Below, in pieces: positions 1-8,970 of a stretch of DNA of 53,981 nt. The number at the start of each line of letters is the position of its first letter. Within the stretch, counting starts at the first letter, position 1. The position numbers were made by a program, and so were the translations under genes. Below the pieces are notes generated by a model. That model ran no database searches, was not told the DNA's origin, and saw only the letters and a program-made list of their open reading frames with translations. Origin of the DNA: an uncultured Bacillota bacterium (GTDB lineage Bacteria > Bacillota_I > Bacilli_A > RF39 > UBA660); NCBI GenBank assembly GCA_946617625.1, contig CAMOKF010000005.1:1-53981 (forward strand). Direction: 5' to 3'.

Positions 1-1601
1 GTATATCCTGGATCTCCTTGACGTCCTGAACGTCCTCTTAACTGATTATCGATACGACGAGATTCATGACGTTCTGTTCCTACTACACATAATCCACCTA
101 ATTTTCTAATTTCATCAGATAGTTTTATATCTGTACCACGGCCTGCCATATTAGTAGCTATAGTTACAGATTTATTTTGTCCAATTTTAGATATTATTTC
201 TGCTTCACGAGCATGGTTTTTAGCATTTAATACTTCGTGTGGTATTTTAGCTTGTTTTAATAAATTACTTATTAATTCTGATGTTTCGATAGCAATTGTA
301 CCTATTAATACAGGTTGCCCTTTATTATATCTTTCTTTTACGAATTCAACTATTGCTTTATATTTAGCTTCTTTTGTTGCATAAACTAAATCTGGTGCAT
401 CTATTCTTATTACTGGTTTATTTGTAGGTATTTCTATAACATACATGTTATATATGTTTCTAAACTCTTCTTCTTCAGTTTTAGCAGTACCTGTCATACC
501 AGATAATTTGTTATACATTCTAAATAAATTTTGGAATGTAATAGTTGCTAAAGTCTTAGTTTCTTGATTTATATTAACTCCTTCTTTAGCTTCTATTGCT
601 TGATGTAATCCATCTGAGAAAGCTCTACCTTTTTGTAGACGACCTGTAAATTGATCTACTATGATTACTTCTCCATCTTGTACTACATAGTCTACATCAT
701 TTCTCATTGAATAATTAGCTCTTAAAGCTTGATTTATATAATGTAATAATGATGAATTTTCTATTTCATAAAGATTCTTTATCTTAAACATTTTTTCAGC
801 TTTTTCTGAACCTTCATCTGTTAGGTTAACACTCTTAGTTTTTTCATCATATATGTAATCAGTATTCTCTTTTAAGCTTTTAGCAAATCTATCAGCATCT
901 ATATATAAATTAGCTGATTTCATTTCTCCACCACTTATGATTAATGGTGTTCTTGCTTCATCTATTAATACTGAGTCAACTTCATCGACAATAGCAAAAT
1001 TTAATTTTCTTTGAACTCTGTTTTCTTTTCGAACTACCATGTTATCTCTTAAGTAGTCAAATCCTATTTCATTATTTGTAGAGTATAAGATATCACAATT
1101 ATATGCTTCTTGTTTTTCTTTAGGTGATAAGTCTCTTCCATTTACTCCTACAGTTAAACCTAAGAATCTATGTATTCCACCCATCCATTCAGCATCACGT
1201 CCAGCTAGATATTCATTAACTGTAATTATATGAACTCCTTCTCCTGTTAAGGCATTTAAATATGCAGGAAGTACTGCTGTTAATGTTTTACCTTCACCAG
1301 TTTTCATCTCAGCTATATTACCAAAGTGAATAGCTAAACCGCCTAATATTTGAACATAGTAATGTTTTTCTCCAATTACACGATATGAAGCTTCTCTTGC
1401 TGTTGCAAATGCTTCTACTAATATATCATCTAATGTTTCTCCATTTTGTAATCTTTCTCTAAATTCATCTGTTTTATTTTGTAACTCAGTATCAGTTAAC
1501 TTAGAATACTCTTCATCTAGGTCCATAATTTGATTAGCTAATACTTCAAATCTTTTTAATTCTTTATACTCATGATCAAACAATTTTCGTAAAAATTGCA
1601 T
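1..1601 (-). CDS. secA: Protein translocase subunit SecA (C-terminal part cut off by window edge)
   Basis: Reverse-strand translation from ATG at 1601: [24 protein letters not shown]...[22 protein letters not shown]...[13 protein letters not shown]...[23 protein letters not shown]. These are SecA DEAD motor motifs. GGAGATGAGGA ribosome-binding site upstream. Confidence 0.97.
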   Translation of the reverse strand, partial: MQFLRKLFDHEYKELKRFEVLANQIMDLDEEYSKLTDTELQNKTDEFRERLQNGETLDDILVEAFATAREASYRVIGEKHYYVQILGGLAIHFGNIAEMKTGEGKTLTAVLPAYLNALTGEGVHIITVNEYLAGRDAEWMGGIHRFLGLTVGVNGRDLSPKEKQEAYNCDILYSTNNEIGFDYLRDNMVVRKENRVQRKLNFAIVDEVDSVLIDEARTPLIISGGEMKSANLYIDADRFAKSLKENTDYIYDEKTKSVNLTDEGSEKAEKMFKIKNLYEIENSSLLHYINQALRANYSMRNDVDYVVQDGEVIIVDQFTGRLQKGRAFSDGLHQAIEAKEGVNINQETKTLATITFQNLFRMYNKLSGMTGTAKTEEEEFRNIYNMYVIEIPTNKPVIRIDAPDLVYATKEAKYKAIVEFVKERYNKGQPVLIGTIAIETSELISNLLKQAKIPHEVLNAKNHAREAEIISKIGQNKSVTIATNMAGRGTDIKLSDEIRKLGGLCVVGTERHESRRIDNQLRGRSGRQGDPGY

Positions 1602-1632
1602 ATCCTCATCTCCTTCAATTTAATATTTTATC

Positions 1633-1661
1633 AAAAAAAGCCTAATAAATAAAGGCTTTTT
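1633..1661 (-). terminator. Intrinsic terminator downstream of the histidine kinase gene
   Basis: aaaaagcct...aggcttttt inverted repeat between secA start and the kinase stop codon. Confidence 0.65.
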
Positions 1662-1666
1662 GTACT

Positions 1667-3583
1667 CTATAGTTCTTCTACACTATCTTTATTCTTCTCG
1701 AAAGCTTGTTCATAACTTTCTACTTCTTCTTTTTGTATTACTTTTAAATCTATAAATTTATTTAGTGTTTCTTCTAAAGTCATTTTTACTATAGGTTTAG
1801 CTAAGTAATCATCAAATCCTGCTTCTAGATATTTTTCTCTACTACCTAGTGTTGCATCTGCTGTTAATGCTATAACAGGTGTTTTAAAGTTTTCTAACTC
1901 TCTTAATTTCTTTAATGTTTCTACTCCATCCATTTGTGGCATCATTATATCCATGAATATTGCATCGTAATCATTCTTATATTTAATTTTTTCAATGCAC
2001 TCGAATCCACTATTAGCAGCTTCTACAGTAAAGTTATAGCTTTCTAATATTTTAGTTGCTACTTTGAGATTAAGCTTATTATCATCTACTACTAATAGTT
2101 TCTTCTTATAATTAGTTTTTTCTTTTTCTTCTTGTTTTTCTTCTATGTCATTATCAGCTCTTGTTATAATTTTTTGTGATACCGTTACTACGAATATAGA
2201 TCCTTCTCCATATGTACTTGATACTTCTATTTTTCCATCTAATATTTCAACTAATGATTTAGTAATAGCAAGTCCTAATCCTGTTCCTTCTATATCTGTA
2301 TCCTTATCTTCGTCTAACCTATTAAACTTAGTAAATAAGTTAGGTAGCATTTCTTCTTTCATTCCCCTACCAGTATCTTGTACTGATATAGTCATAGTAC
2401 ATTTATCTTTGATATTTTCACAAGTTACTTTAAAATCAATTTTACCTGATTCAGTATATTTGACAGCATTTGTTAATAAGTTAGTAATAATTCTTTTAAT
2501 CTTTTCTCTATCACCGTATAATTCTTTAGGTAGTTTTTCTGAAAAGTTAGTTCTTAATTCTATCGGCTTATCTCCTATTCTAACTTCTATCAATCTTGAT
2601 AAATCATTAAATATTTCTATTGGGCTATAATTAACTTCTATAATTTCCATTTTTCCTGCTTCAAGTTTATTAATATCCAAAATACCATTTACTATTTCTA
2701 ATAAATTTTGAGAAGCTAATATTATGTCTGCTGAGTCCTCTCTCATAGCATCTATATTGTCTCCAGTTCTTATCATTTCTGATAATCCTACTATGGCATT
2801 TAATGGAGTTCTTATTTCGTGGGACATAGAACTTAAAAAATCACTTTTAGCTTGATTTGCTCTTTCTGCCTGATCTTTAGCTAATTGCAACTCGGCTACC
2901 ATTTTCATATCTGGATTTTCAATTGTAAAATACATTAAATAACTAATTAGAGTCATTGAAAATGGTAATACAAATAATGATGTCATTCCATTTAATACTA
3001 TTGAGACTGGTACTAAGAAAGTTATTATTATTAATGGTACTATTTTCTTAATACTTACTTTTTTTCTATTTTTTATAAGAGAAACGACTGAGAATATTGT
3101 TAATCCAAAAGTACAAAACCAATAATACATTGCTGCTACTCCCTCTGTTTCATCCGGTATACCATTTTTATAAAAAACTTTCATTGGTAATATCACTGCA
3201 ATTATTGCCATTATAATAGTTAATATAAAAAGTATTTTATGGTACTTTTTAGCTCTTTCTTTATCTGATGCTGGAGTACTATCTTTTCTCTCATGTGTTA
3301 CTGAAACAATATAAGCTGAAAAGAATAAAAACCAAATTACTGTTGCTGCTCCATTTAGTTTTAGTGTAAAGAGTATTGCAAATTCTCCTAAATTATATAA
3401 ATATCGCATTGTAATACTTGATATTGTCTGTGTTATTAATGTTGTTAAATTCCATATAAGTAATTGTCTATATATAGAATTTTCTATATTATTCATATTC
3501 TTTTTTGTAAAATATATTATTGATAAAACAGATATAAATACAAAACAACAAAAAGTTAATGTAGTATTTGCTACACTTGCCAT
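1667..3583 (-). CDS. Membrane-bound hybrid sensor histidine kinase with C-terminal receiver domain
   Basis: N-terminal multi-TM region; H-box [16 protein letters not shown] boxes [27 protein letters not shown] domain [12 protein letters not shown]...[14 protein letters not shown]...ALTAD...DYLAKPI. Confidence 0.93.
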   Translation of the reverse strand: MASVANTTLTFCCFVFISVLSIIYFTKKNMNNIENSIYRQLLIWNLTTLITQTISSITMRYLYNLGEFAILFTLKLNGAATVIWFLFFSAYIVSVTHERKDSTPASDKERAKKYHKILFILTIIMAIIAVILPMKVFYKNGIPDETEGVAAMYYWFCTFGLTIFSVVSLIKNRKKVSIKKIVPLIIITFLVPVSIVLNGMTSLFVLPFSMTLISYLMYFTIENPDMKMVAELQLAKDQAERANQAKSDFLSSMSHEIRTPLNAIVGLSEMIRTGDNIDAMREDSADIILASQNLLEIVNGILDINKLEAGKMEIIEVNYSPIEIFNDLSRLIEVRIGDKPIELRTNFSEKLPKELYGDREKIKRIITNLLTNAVKYTESGKIDFKVTCENIKDKCTMTISVQDTGRGMKEEMLPNLFTKFNRLDEDKDTDIEGTGLGLAITKSLVEILDGKIEVSSTYGEGSIFVVTVSQKIITRADNDIEEKQEEKEKTNYKKKLLVVDDNKLNLKVATKILESYNFTVEAANSGFECIEKIKYKNDYDAIFMDIMMPQMDGVETLKKLRELENFKTPVIALTADATLGSREKYLEAGFDDYLAKPIVKMTLEETLNKFIDLKVIQKEEVESYEQAFEKNKDSVEEL

Positions 3584-3635
3584 AGTATCACCTTACTTTA
3601 ATATAATAAGTATATCATATTTTTAAATCTTAAAT

Positions 3636-3665
3636 AAAAAAAGTGAATCATATCGATTCACTTTT
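3636..3665 (-). terminator. Intrinsic terminator of hpf
   Basis: aaaaagtgaatc-atatc-like loop-gattcacttttt. Confidence 0.75.
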
Positions 3666-3669
3666 TAAG

Positions 3670-4200
3670 CTATTCTGATTCAATAATACCATAGTTACCA
3701 TCTTTTCTTTTATAGATAACTGTTGGTTTATTTGTCTCACTATCTTTATACATATAAAACTCATGTCCTAGAAGTTCCATTTGAATAATGGCTTCTTCTT
3801 CATCCATTGGTTTTACTTCTACTTTCTTTCTTTTTACAATTTTTGATTCTTCTGTCTCTTCTTCAGATTCTAGATCTGCTATAGCCAATCCATAATTAAC
3901 TTTTGTTTGCTTACTTGCAATTCTAGTCTTGTTCTTTCTAATTTGTCTTTCTAGTTTGTCAATTGCTTTATCAACAGCTGCATAAAAATCTTGTTGTGAA
4001 TCTTCTGTTCTTAAAATTATTGATTTTAAGGGTATGGTAATTTCAACACGTTGTGTATAATTACTTACTTTTACTATGACATTTGCGCGAACCTCATCGC
4101 TTTTTTCTAGGTATTTATTTAATCTTCCTAGCTTCTCCTCAATATATTCTTTCATAGATGTAGTAATTTTAATCTTATCTCCATGAATAGTTATTTCCAT
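3670..4200 (-). CDS. hpf: Ribosome hibernation promoting factor, long form
   Basis: N-terminal HPF/RaiA fold MEITIHGDKIKITTSMKEYIEEKLGRLNKYL plus C-terminal VKRKKVEVKPMDEEEAIIQMELLGHEFYMYKDSETNKPTVIYKRKDGNYGII. Confidence 0.95.
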   Translation of the reverse strand: MEITIHGDKIKITTSMKEYIEEKLGRLNKYLEKSDEVRANVIVKVSNYTQRVEITIPLKSIILRTEDSQQDFYAAVDKAIDKLERQIRKNKTRIASKQTKVNYGLAIADLESEEETEESKIVKRKKVEVKPMDEEEAIIQMELLGHEFYMYKDSETNKPTVIYKRKDGNYGIIESE

Positions 4201-4247
4201 ACTATCTCCTCCTTGTAATTTTAGTATATCATATTAAAAAAAAATAA

Positions 4248-4277
4248 AAAAGTAGTACTTTATTTAGCACTACTTTT
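4248..4277 (-). terminator. Intrinsic terminator overlapping the stop codon of the downstream gene
   Basis: aaaagtagt...actactttt. Confidence 0.6.
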
Positions 4278-5354
4278 CTTATGTGTTTTTTCTATTATCT
4301 TATTTATATTTAATTCTTTTGTTTTGTCTGTAATTATTGATGTGTGTAATACAAACCATATTACTAGGAAGAATATTACTACATATATTATTTTACCTAT
4401 TTTTTGATCAATAATTGTATAAAACATAGATGCTGATGCAAATAATAAATTTATTCCATATATTATTAAAACTGTAGTTCTATGACTAAAATTCATTCCT
4501 AATAATTGGTGATGTAAGTGTTGTCTATCTGCTTGAAATGGTGGCTGTCCTTTTAATAATCTCCTTATTATTGCAAATAATGTATCTAATATTGGAATAC
4601 CTATAATTGTTAATGGAACGAAGAATCCTATTAATGCTGGTCCTTTAAATTCTAGGAGAGTTATTACAGAAATAATAAATCCCATAAATGTTGCACAGTC
4701 TCCTGCAAAAATTGTTGCTGGATAAAAATTATGAAATAAGAATCCTAGGGTTGATCCCAACATTATTAAACATAATATTAATACTAAACTTCCATATCTT
4801 CCTTGATAAAAACATAGAACTGCTATTGTGAAGTAAAATATTGAACATATTCCTCCACTTAATCCATCCATTCCATCTATTAGATTGATAATATTAGTAC
4901 ACGCTACTATAAATAATATAGTTAAAGGATATGAAAGAATACCAAAATCTATTTGATATCCAAAAGCTGAAATATTATTTAGCAATATTCCTCCATAGAA
5001 TACAATTACTGTTGCTGCTATTAAGTGTCCAATCATTTTATGAGATGCTCTTATTGGTTTTATATCATCTATGATACCAGTTAAAATAATAATAAAACTA
5101 CCAATAAGTATTGAATTCATCCTAACACTTTGTTCTCCAAATAACATGTATCCAAATAAGAATGCTAAGAATATACCTACACCTCCTAACTTAGGAGTTG
5201 TCTTCTTATGAATATGTCTATGTTCTTCTTCTTCTCTTGGAACATCAACTGCATTTATATGAACAGCTATTTTTTTCATAAAAATCATAATTACTGCCGA
5301 AAAAATAAAAGTTGTTAATACTATTACTCCAGCATTCAATAATTGTAATTTCAA
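4260..5354 (-). CDS. MraY/WecA/TagO-family undecaprenyl-phosphate glycosyl-1-phosphate transferase
   Basis: Polytopic; motifs KLGGVGIFLAF, NLIDGMDGLSGG, AGDCATFMGF, DRQHLHHQLL. Confidence 0.9.
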   Translation of the reverse strand: MKLQLLNAGVIVLTTFIFSAVIMIFMKKIAVHINAVDVPREEEEHRHIHKKTTPKLGGVGIFLAFLFGYMLFGEQSVRMNSILIGSFIIILTGIIDDIKPIRASHKMIGHLIAATVIVFYGGILLNNISAFGYQIDFGILSYPLTILFIVACTNIINLIDGMDGLSGGICSIFYFTIAVLCFYQGRYGSLVLILCLIMLGSTLGFLFHNFYPATIFAGDCATFMGFIISVITLLEFKGPALIGFFVPLTIIGIPILDTLFAIIRRLLKGQPPFQADRQHLHHQLLGMNFSHRTTVLIIYGINLLFASASMFYTIIDQKIGKIIYVVIFFLVIWFVLHTSIITDKTKELNINKIIEKTHKKSSAK

Positions 5355-5387
5355 ACTACCACTTCTTTCACTACTATTATATCATAT

Positions 5388-6398
5388 CTAATCTTCTTGA
5401 CTCTCTTCTAATGATTTTATATCTTCTAATAGTTTACCAGTTCCTTCTACTACACAAGTTAGCGGAGACTCTGCGATTAGAATTGGAACATTTAGTGCCT
5501 CTTCTAATACTTCTGATAATCCATTTAAAAGAGCTCCTCCCCCTGTTAGTATTATTCCTTTATCAACTATATCGCCTGATAATTCTGGAGGTGCATCTTC
5601 TAGTACACTAGTTGTTGCTTTTACTATTTTTTGAACACTTTCATCAAGAGCTTCTTTTATTTCAGGTTGTGTTATTACTATAGTATCTGGTAATCCCGTA
5701 AGTAAATTTCTTCCTTTTATTTCTAAAGTTTGTTTTTTATCTGGATTTTTTACATTTGCAAAATTTATCTTTATCTCTTCTGCTGTTAATTCTCCAATTA
5801 ATAATCTATATTTACTCTTTATATATTTAATGATATCTTGATCGAATACATTTCCAGCTACTCTTATTGATTCTGATGTAACTATGTCTCCTAAAGAAAG
5901 AATTGCAATATCTGTTGTTCCTCCACCAATATCTAATACCATATTTGCTGTAGGCTTTGATATATCCATTCCTGCTCCTATTGCAGCTACTTTAGGTTCT
6001 TCTTCGATATAAACTCTTCTAGCTCCTGTTCTTTCTGCAGCTTCTTTAATAGCATTTTTTTCTACAGGAGTTATATTGGTAGGACAACATATTAATACTC
6101 TAGGTCTAGAAAATAGTTTTTTTGCTTTTATCTTTTTTATAAAACAATTAAGCATTATCTCTGTAATTTCAAAGTCTGCAATAACTCCATCCTTCATTGG
6201 TTTTATTGCTTTTATTTTTCCTGGAGTTCTTCCCAACATTTCATTTGCTTCTTTTCCAACAGCTAATACTCTCTTTGTATCTGTTTCTAAAGCAACTATG
6301 CTAGGTTCATCTAATACTATTCCTTTACCCTTTATGTAAATTAGGACGTTTGCTGTTCCTAAGTCTATACCTATATCTTTTGATATCATTTTCTTCAC
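5388..6398 (-). CDS. mreB: MreB/Mbl-family actin-like rod-shape protein
   Basis: DIGIDLGTANVLIYIKGKGIVLDEPSIVA, VLDIGGGTTDIAILS, GIILTGGGALL. Adjacency to spoIIQ resembles the mbl locus of B. subtilis. Confidence 0.93.
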   Translation of the reverse strand: MKKMISKDIGIDLGTANVLIYIKGKGIVLDEPSIVALETDTKRVLAVGKEANEMLGRTPGKIKAIKPMKDGVIADFEITEIMLNCFIKKIKAKKLFSRPRVLICCPTNITPVEKNAIKEAAERTGARRVYIEEEPKVAAIGAGMDISKPTANMVLDIGGGTTDIAILSLGDIVTSESIRVAGNVFDQDIIKYIKSKYRLLIGELTAEEIKINFANVKNPDKKQTLEIKGRNLLTGLPDTIVITQPEIKEALDESVQKIVKATTSVLEDAPPELSGDIVDKGIILTGGGALLNGLSEVLEEALNVPILIAESPLTCVVEGTGKLLEDIKSLEESQED

Positions 6399-6474
6399 AT
6401 CCTTTTTTTCATAAATATTTTATCATAAAATTGTTGTTTTATAATACTATTATATGCTTATTTTTTAATAATAT

Positions 6475-6499
6475 AGAAAAAAAGAGTATTTTTACTCTT
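6475..6499 (-). terminator. Intrinsic terminator overlapping the 3' end of spoIIQ
   Basis: AAGAGTA-tttt-TACTCTT next to an A-run (U-run on the minus transcript). Confidence 0.55.
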
Positions 6500-7121
6500 G
6501 TTCTTGTTTATTATTTAATTTTTTATCTAAATAATCTGTTGGATTTACCATTTTATTCTTTATATATAATTCAAAATGTAAATGATTTTTTAATGATTCA
6601 TCCATCTTATTAGTTCCACTTTTACCTATTAAGTATCCTTGACTTACTTTATCTCCTTTTTTTACATTTACTTCAGATAAACTTTGATATACTGAAACAT
6701 AATCATTATCGTGTTGTATTTTTACTACATTCCCTACTGTTTCATCATTTGTTACACTGATAACTTCTCCATCTAGAATAGCTAATACATCGAATACTTC
6801 TTCACATGTATAGTCTACTCCAGTATTTTGCATATATGTATCTTCATATTTTGTAATTGACTTAGTTTGTTCTTCTTCAGAGCCTTTATAGTTATAAAAT
6901 GTTCTTCCTATAGTTACAGTACTATTAATATAGGGATTGATAATTTTTCTCGTTTCATTAATTACTGGTATTTTATTACCTAAAATAATATCAGTTACAT
7001 ATTGCATATTAAAGTCTATTGGTTCAGTAGTTTGCATGAATAAAGTACTAATAAATAATCCTAGAACTAAAAAAGTTGATAGTAATGGTACTACATATGG
7101 TTTTAATTTTACTCTTTTCAT
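6492..7121 (-). CDS. spoIIQ: Stage II sporulation protein Q (LytM/M23-like, forespore)
   Basis: N-terminal TM, then YEDTYMQNTGVDY...VYQSLSEVNVKKGDKVSQGYLIGKSG...NHLHFEL...MVNPTDYL. Close to recalled B. subtilis SpoIIQ (VYQSLSEVSVEQGDKVKQNQVIGKSG...NHVHFEI). Adjacent to an mreB/mbl gene. Confidence 0.9.
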   Translation of the reverse strand: MKRVKLKPYVVPLLSTFLVLGLFISTLFMQTTEPIDFNMQYVTDIILGNKIPVINETRKIINPYINSTVTIGRTFYNYKGSEEEQTKSITKYEDTYMQNTGVDYTCEEVFDVLAILDGEVISVTNDETVGNVVKIQHDNDYVSVYQSLSEVNVKKGDKVSQGYLIGKSGTNKMDESLKNHLHFELYIKNKMVNPTDYLDKKLNNKQEQE

Positions 7122-7137
7122 TTTCTCACCTCACTAT

Positions 7138-7166
7138 AATTATCACCAAAAAAAAAGAATTTATAC
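7138..7166 (-). promoter_or_regulatory. Candidate sigma-F-type promoter for spoIIQ
   Basis: Minus strand GTATA-N14-GGTGATAATT, close to the forespore sigma-F pattern GYATA / GGNRANAHT. Confidence 0.45.
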
Positions 7167-7200
7167 TATTCTTAGAAAATTTTTAATGAAGAGTATAAAT
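7148..7200 (-). terminator. Intrinsic terminator of the DUF1146 gene
   Basis: atttatact(at)tctt ... gaagagtataaat hairpin followed by a 9-base A-run on + (U-run on the minus transcript). Confidence 0.55.
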
Positions 7201-7369
7201 CCATTATAAAGTTTGTTACTAAATATATTAAAGATAATCCTAATAGAAAATAAAATGTAGTAGCTTGATAAACTCTATTCTTTTTAAAAATTCCATTTAT
7301 ATTAACTGATTGCATTGACCATATTACTAAAATAGTAACTATTAAATATACAAATACTTTTCCTTGCAT
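7172..7369 (-). CDS. DUF1146 (YwzB-like) small membrane protein
   Basis: 65 aa, two hydrophobic segments; sequence and neighbourhood (spoIIQ, rpiB) resemble the YwzB/DUF1146 family. Confidence 0.75.
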   Translation of the reverse strand: MQGKVFVYLIVTILVIWSMQSVNINGIFKKNRVYQATTFYFLLGLSLIYLVTNFIMDLYSSLKIF

Positions 7370-7809
7370 TATTTTTCCTCATACATTTTAATCTTATTAA
7401 TTCTTCTTACATGCTTTTCTAGGTTACTAAATGGAGTTTTTATAAATGTTTTTACACATTCTAAAGCTTCTTCTTTATCTATTTTTTCTCCAAAAGCTAT
7501 TATATTTGCATCATTGTCTTCTCTTGTATATCTTGCTTCATCTCTATTAGAAACTTTTGCACAGCGTATTCCTTTAACTTTATTACAAGCTATACTTATA
7601 CCTATTCCTGATCCACAGATAGCTACTCCAAAGTCAACATTTTTTTCAACAACATTTGTGGATAATTCAAATGCATAATCTGGATAATCCACAGATTCTG
7701 TGGAAAAAGTTCCATAGTCTATTACTTCATAATTATCTTTATTTAATTCTTCTTTTAAATATTCTTTTAGTTCATATCCTCTATGATCACTTGCTATACC
7801 TATTTTCAT
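7369..7809 (-). CDS. rpiB: Ribose 5-phosphate isomerase B
   Basis: MKIGIASDHRGYELKEYLKEEL, DYGTFSTESVDYPDYA, GVAICGSGIGISIACNKVKGIRCA. Confidence 0.96.
   Translation of the reverse strand: MKIGIASDHRGYELKEYLKEELNKDNYEVIDYGTFSTESVDYPDYAFELSTNVVEKNVDFGVAICGSGIGISIACNKVKGIRCAKVSNRDEARYTREDNDANIIAFGEKIDKEEALECVKTFIKTPFSNLEKHVRRINKIKMYEEK
7657..7707. repeat. Cluster of three DnaA-box-like 9-mers within rpiB, two forming an inverted repeat
   Basis: TGTGGATAA (7657-7665), TAATCCACA (7685-7693), GATTC, TGTGGAAAA (7699-7707). Confidence 0.6.
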
Positions 7810-7874
7810 AAATTACCTCTTTTCATTATTTATTATAGTGTATTTTTCTCAATTATTCTATATTAATGCAAAAT

Positions 7875-7897
7875 AAAAACTGCTTATTCAGCAGTTT
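7875..7897 (-). terminator. Intrinsic terminator of rpmE
   Basis: AAACTGCT-tattc-AGCAGTTT. Confidence 0.65.
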
Positions 7898-8102
7898 CTT
7901 TAGAACTAAATCCATATTTTTTATTAAATTTATCTACACGTCCTGCACGAGATGCTCTAGATTGTTTTCCTGAATAAAATGGATGACATTTAGAACATAC
8001 TTCTACTGGCATTTCTGATTTTACTGATTTAACTGTAAATGTTTCTCCACATGCACATGTTACAACACAGTCTTTCATTTCTGGATGTATTCCCTTTTTC
8101 AT
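7884..8102 (-). CDS. rpmE: 50S ribosomal protein L31 (zinc-ribbon form)
   Basis: [27 protein letters not shown]...[15 protein letters not shown]. The ORF track start at 8123 adds MAEGAIE, which is the SD region (GGAAGGAGCGATAGAA-ATG); true start placed at 8102. Confidence 0.95.
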   Translation of the reverse strand: MKKGIHPEMKDCVVTCACGETFTVKSVKSEMPVEVCSKCHPFYSGKQSRASRAGRVDKFNKKYGFSSKETAE

Positions 8103-8181
8103 TTCTATCGCTCCTTCCGCCATGACAAAAAAGTCATAGTAATTAAATGCGTTATTAATATATCATTTATTTTATTATTTT

Positions 8182-8898
8182 TCAACCTTTTTCTATCATT
8201 TTGTATATTTTATTTGATATTAACTCGTATCCTTTTCTATTATAATGATTACTATTTTGATTATTAAAATACTTATATTTATCTTCCTCTAAGTCATTAA
8301 CTTGTATAGATATTACTTCTTTATTATTTCTTAAAAAGTTATTAAATCTTTTTATTAATACTAGTAAATAATAGTCATTTGTCATTGTAATTGGATACTC
8401 TATAACATATATCTTCTTGGAATAGTATTTTCTTATCTCTTTTATGAGCTCACTATAATCATTTTCTACTTTCTTTAATATATTATTTATTTTTTTATTA
8501 TTCATATTTTCTTCTAGTGATAAATAGTACTTTATGTCATTTAATCCTATAGATAAAGTAATAATATCTGCATCTTGTATAAGCCTTTTAAGTAACTTTT
8601 TTTGTAATTTTAAGTCATTATTTTGAATTTTATCTATTTCATTTGTTAAATCTTTTATAGTTATTTCATTATATGAATAGTTAGTATAATCTTTTAATTT
8701 ATTATATTCTTTTAACTTATCTCTTAAAAAGTCACTATAACTATATTCTTCTATTCCATAACTATTTATTCCTTTGGCATAACTATCTCCTATTGATAAA
8801 TAACTAAGTTTATTATCTATTATCTTAGGAATTATTATTACTGAAATAATTATTATAAAATATAGAATAATCATCTTAATACTTATAAATTTTTTCAT
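8182..8898 (-). CDS. SGNH/GDSL-family hydrolase, membrane-anchored
   Basis: Signal anchor, then YLSIGDSYAKGI (block I), SIGLND (block III), NSNHYNRKGYELI (block V). Confidence 0.85.
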   Translation of the reverse strand: MKKFISIKMIILYFIIIISVIIIPKIIDNKLSYLSIGDSYAKGINSYGIEEYSYSDFLRDKLKEYNKLKDYTNYSYNEITIKDLTNEIDKIQNNDLKLQKKLLKRLIQDADIITLSIGLNDIKYYLSLEENMNNKKINNILKKVENDYSELIKEIRKYYSKKIYVIEYPITMTNDYYLLVLIKRFNNFLRNNKEVISIQVNDLEEDKYKYFNNQNSNHYNRKGYELISNKIYKMIEKG

Positions 8899-8942
8899 GA
8901 ATATACCTCTATTAAAGATTATGTTTATAAGTTTTAAATATT

Positions 8943-8970
8943 AAAAAAATATAATCTTGCGATTATATTT
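8943..8970 (-). terminator. Intrinsic terminator of murA
   Basis: AAATATAATC-ttgc-GATTATATTT. Confidence 0.65.

Noticed and set aside
2145-2630. Plus-strand ORF of 161 aa opposite the histidine kinase
   Set aside because: Antisense mirror ORF in AT-rich coding DNA; low-complexity S/L/I composition, no SD, overlaps a well-supported gene completely.
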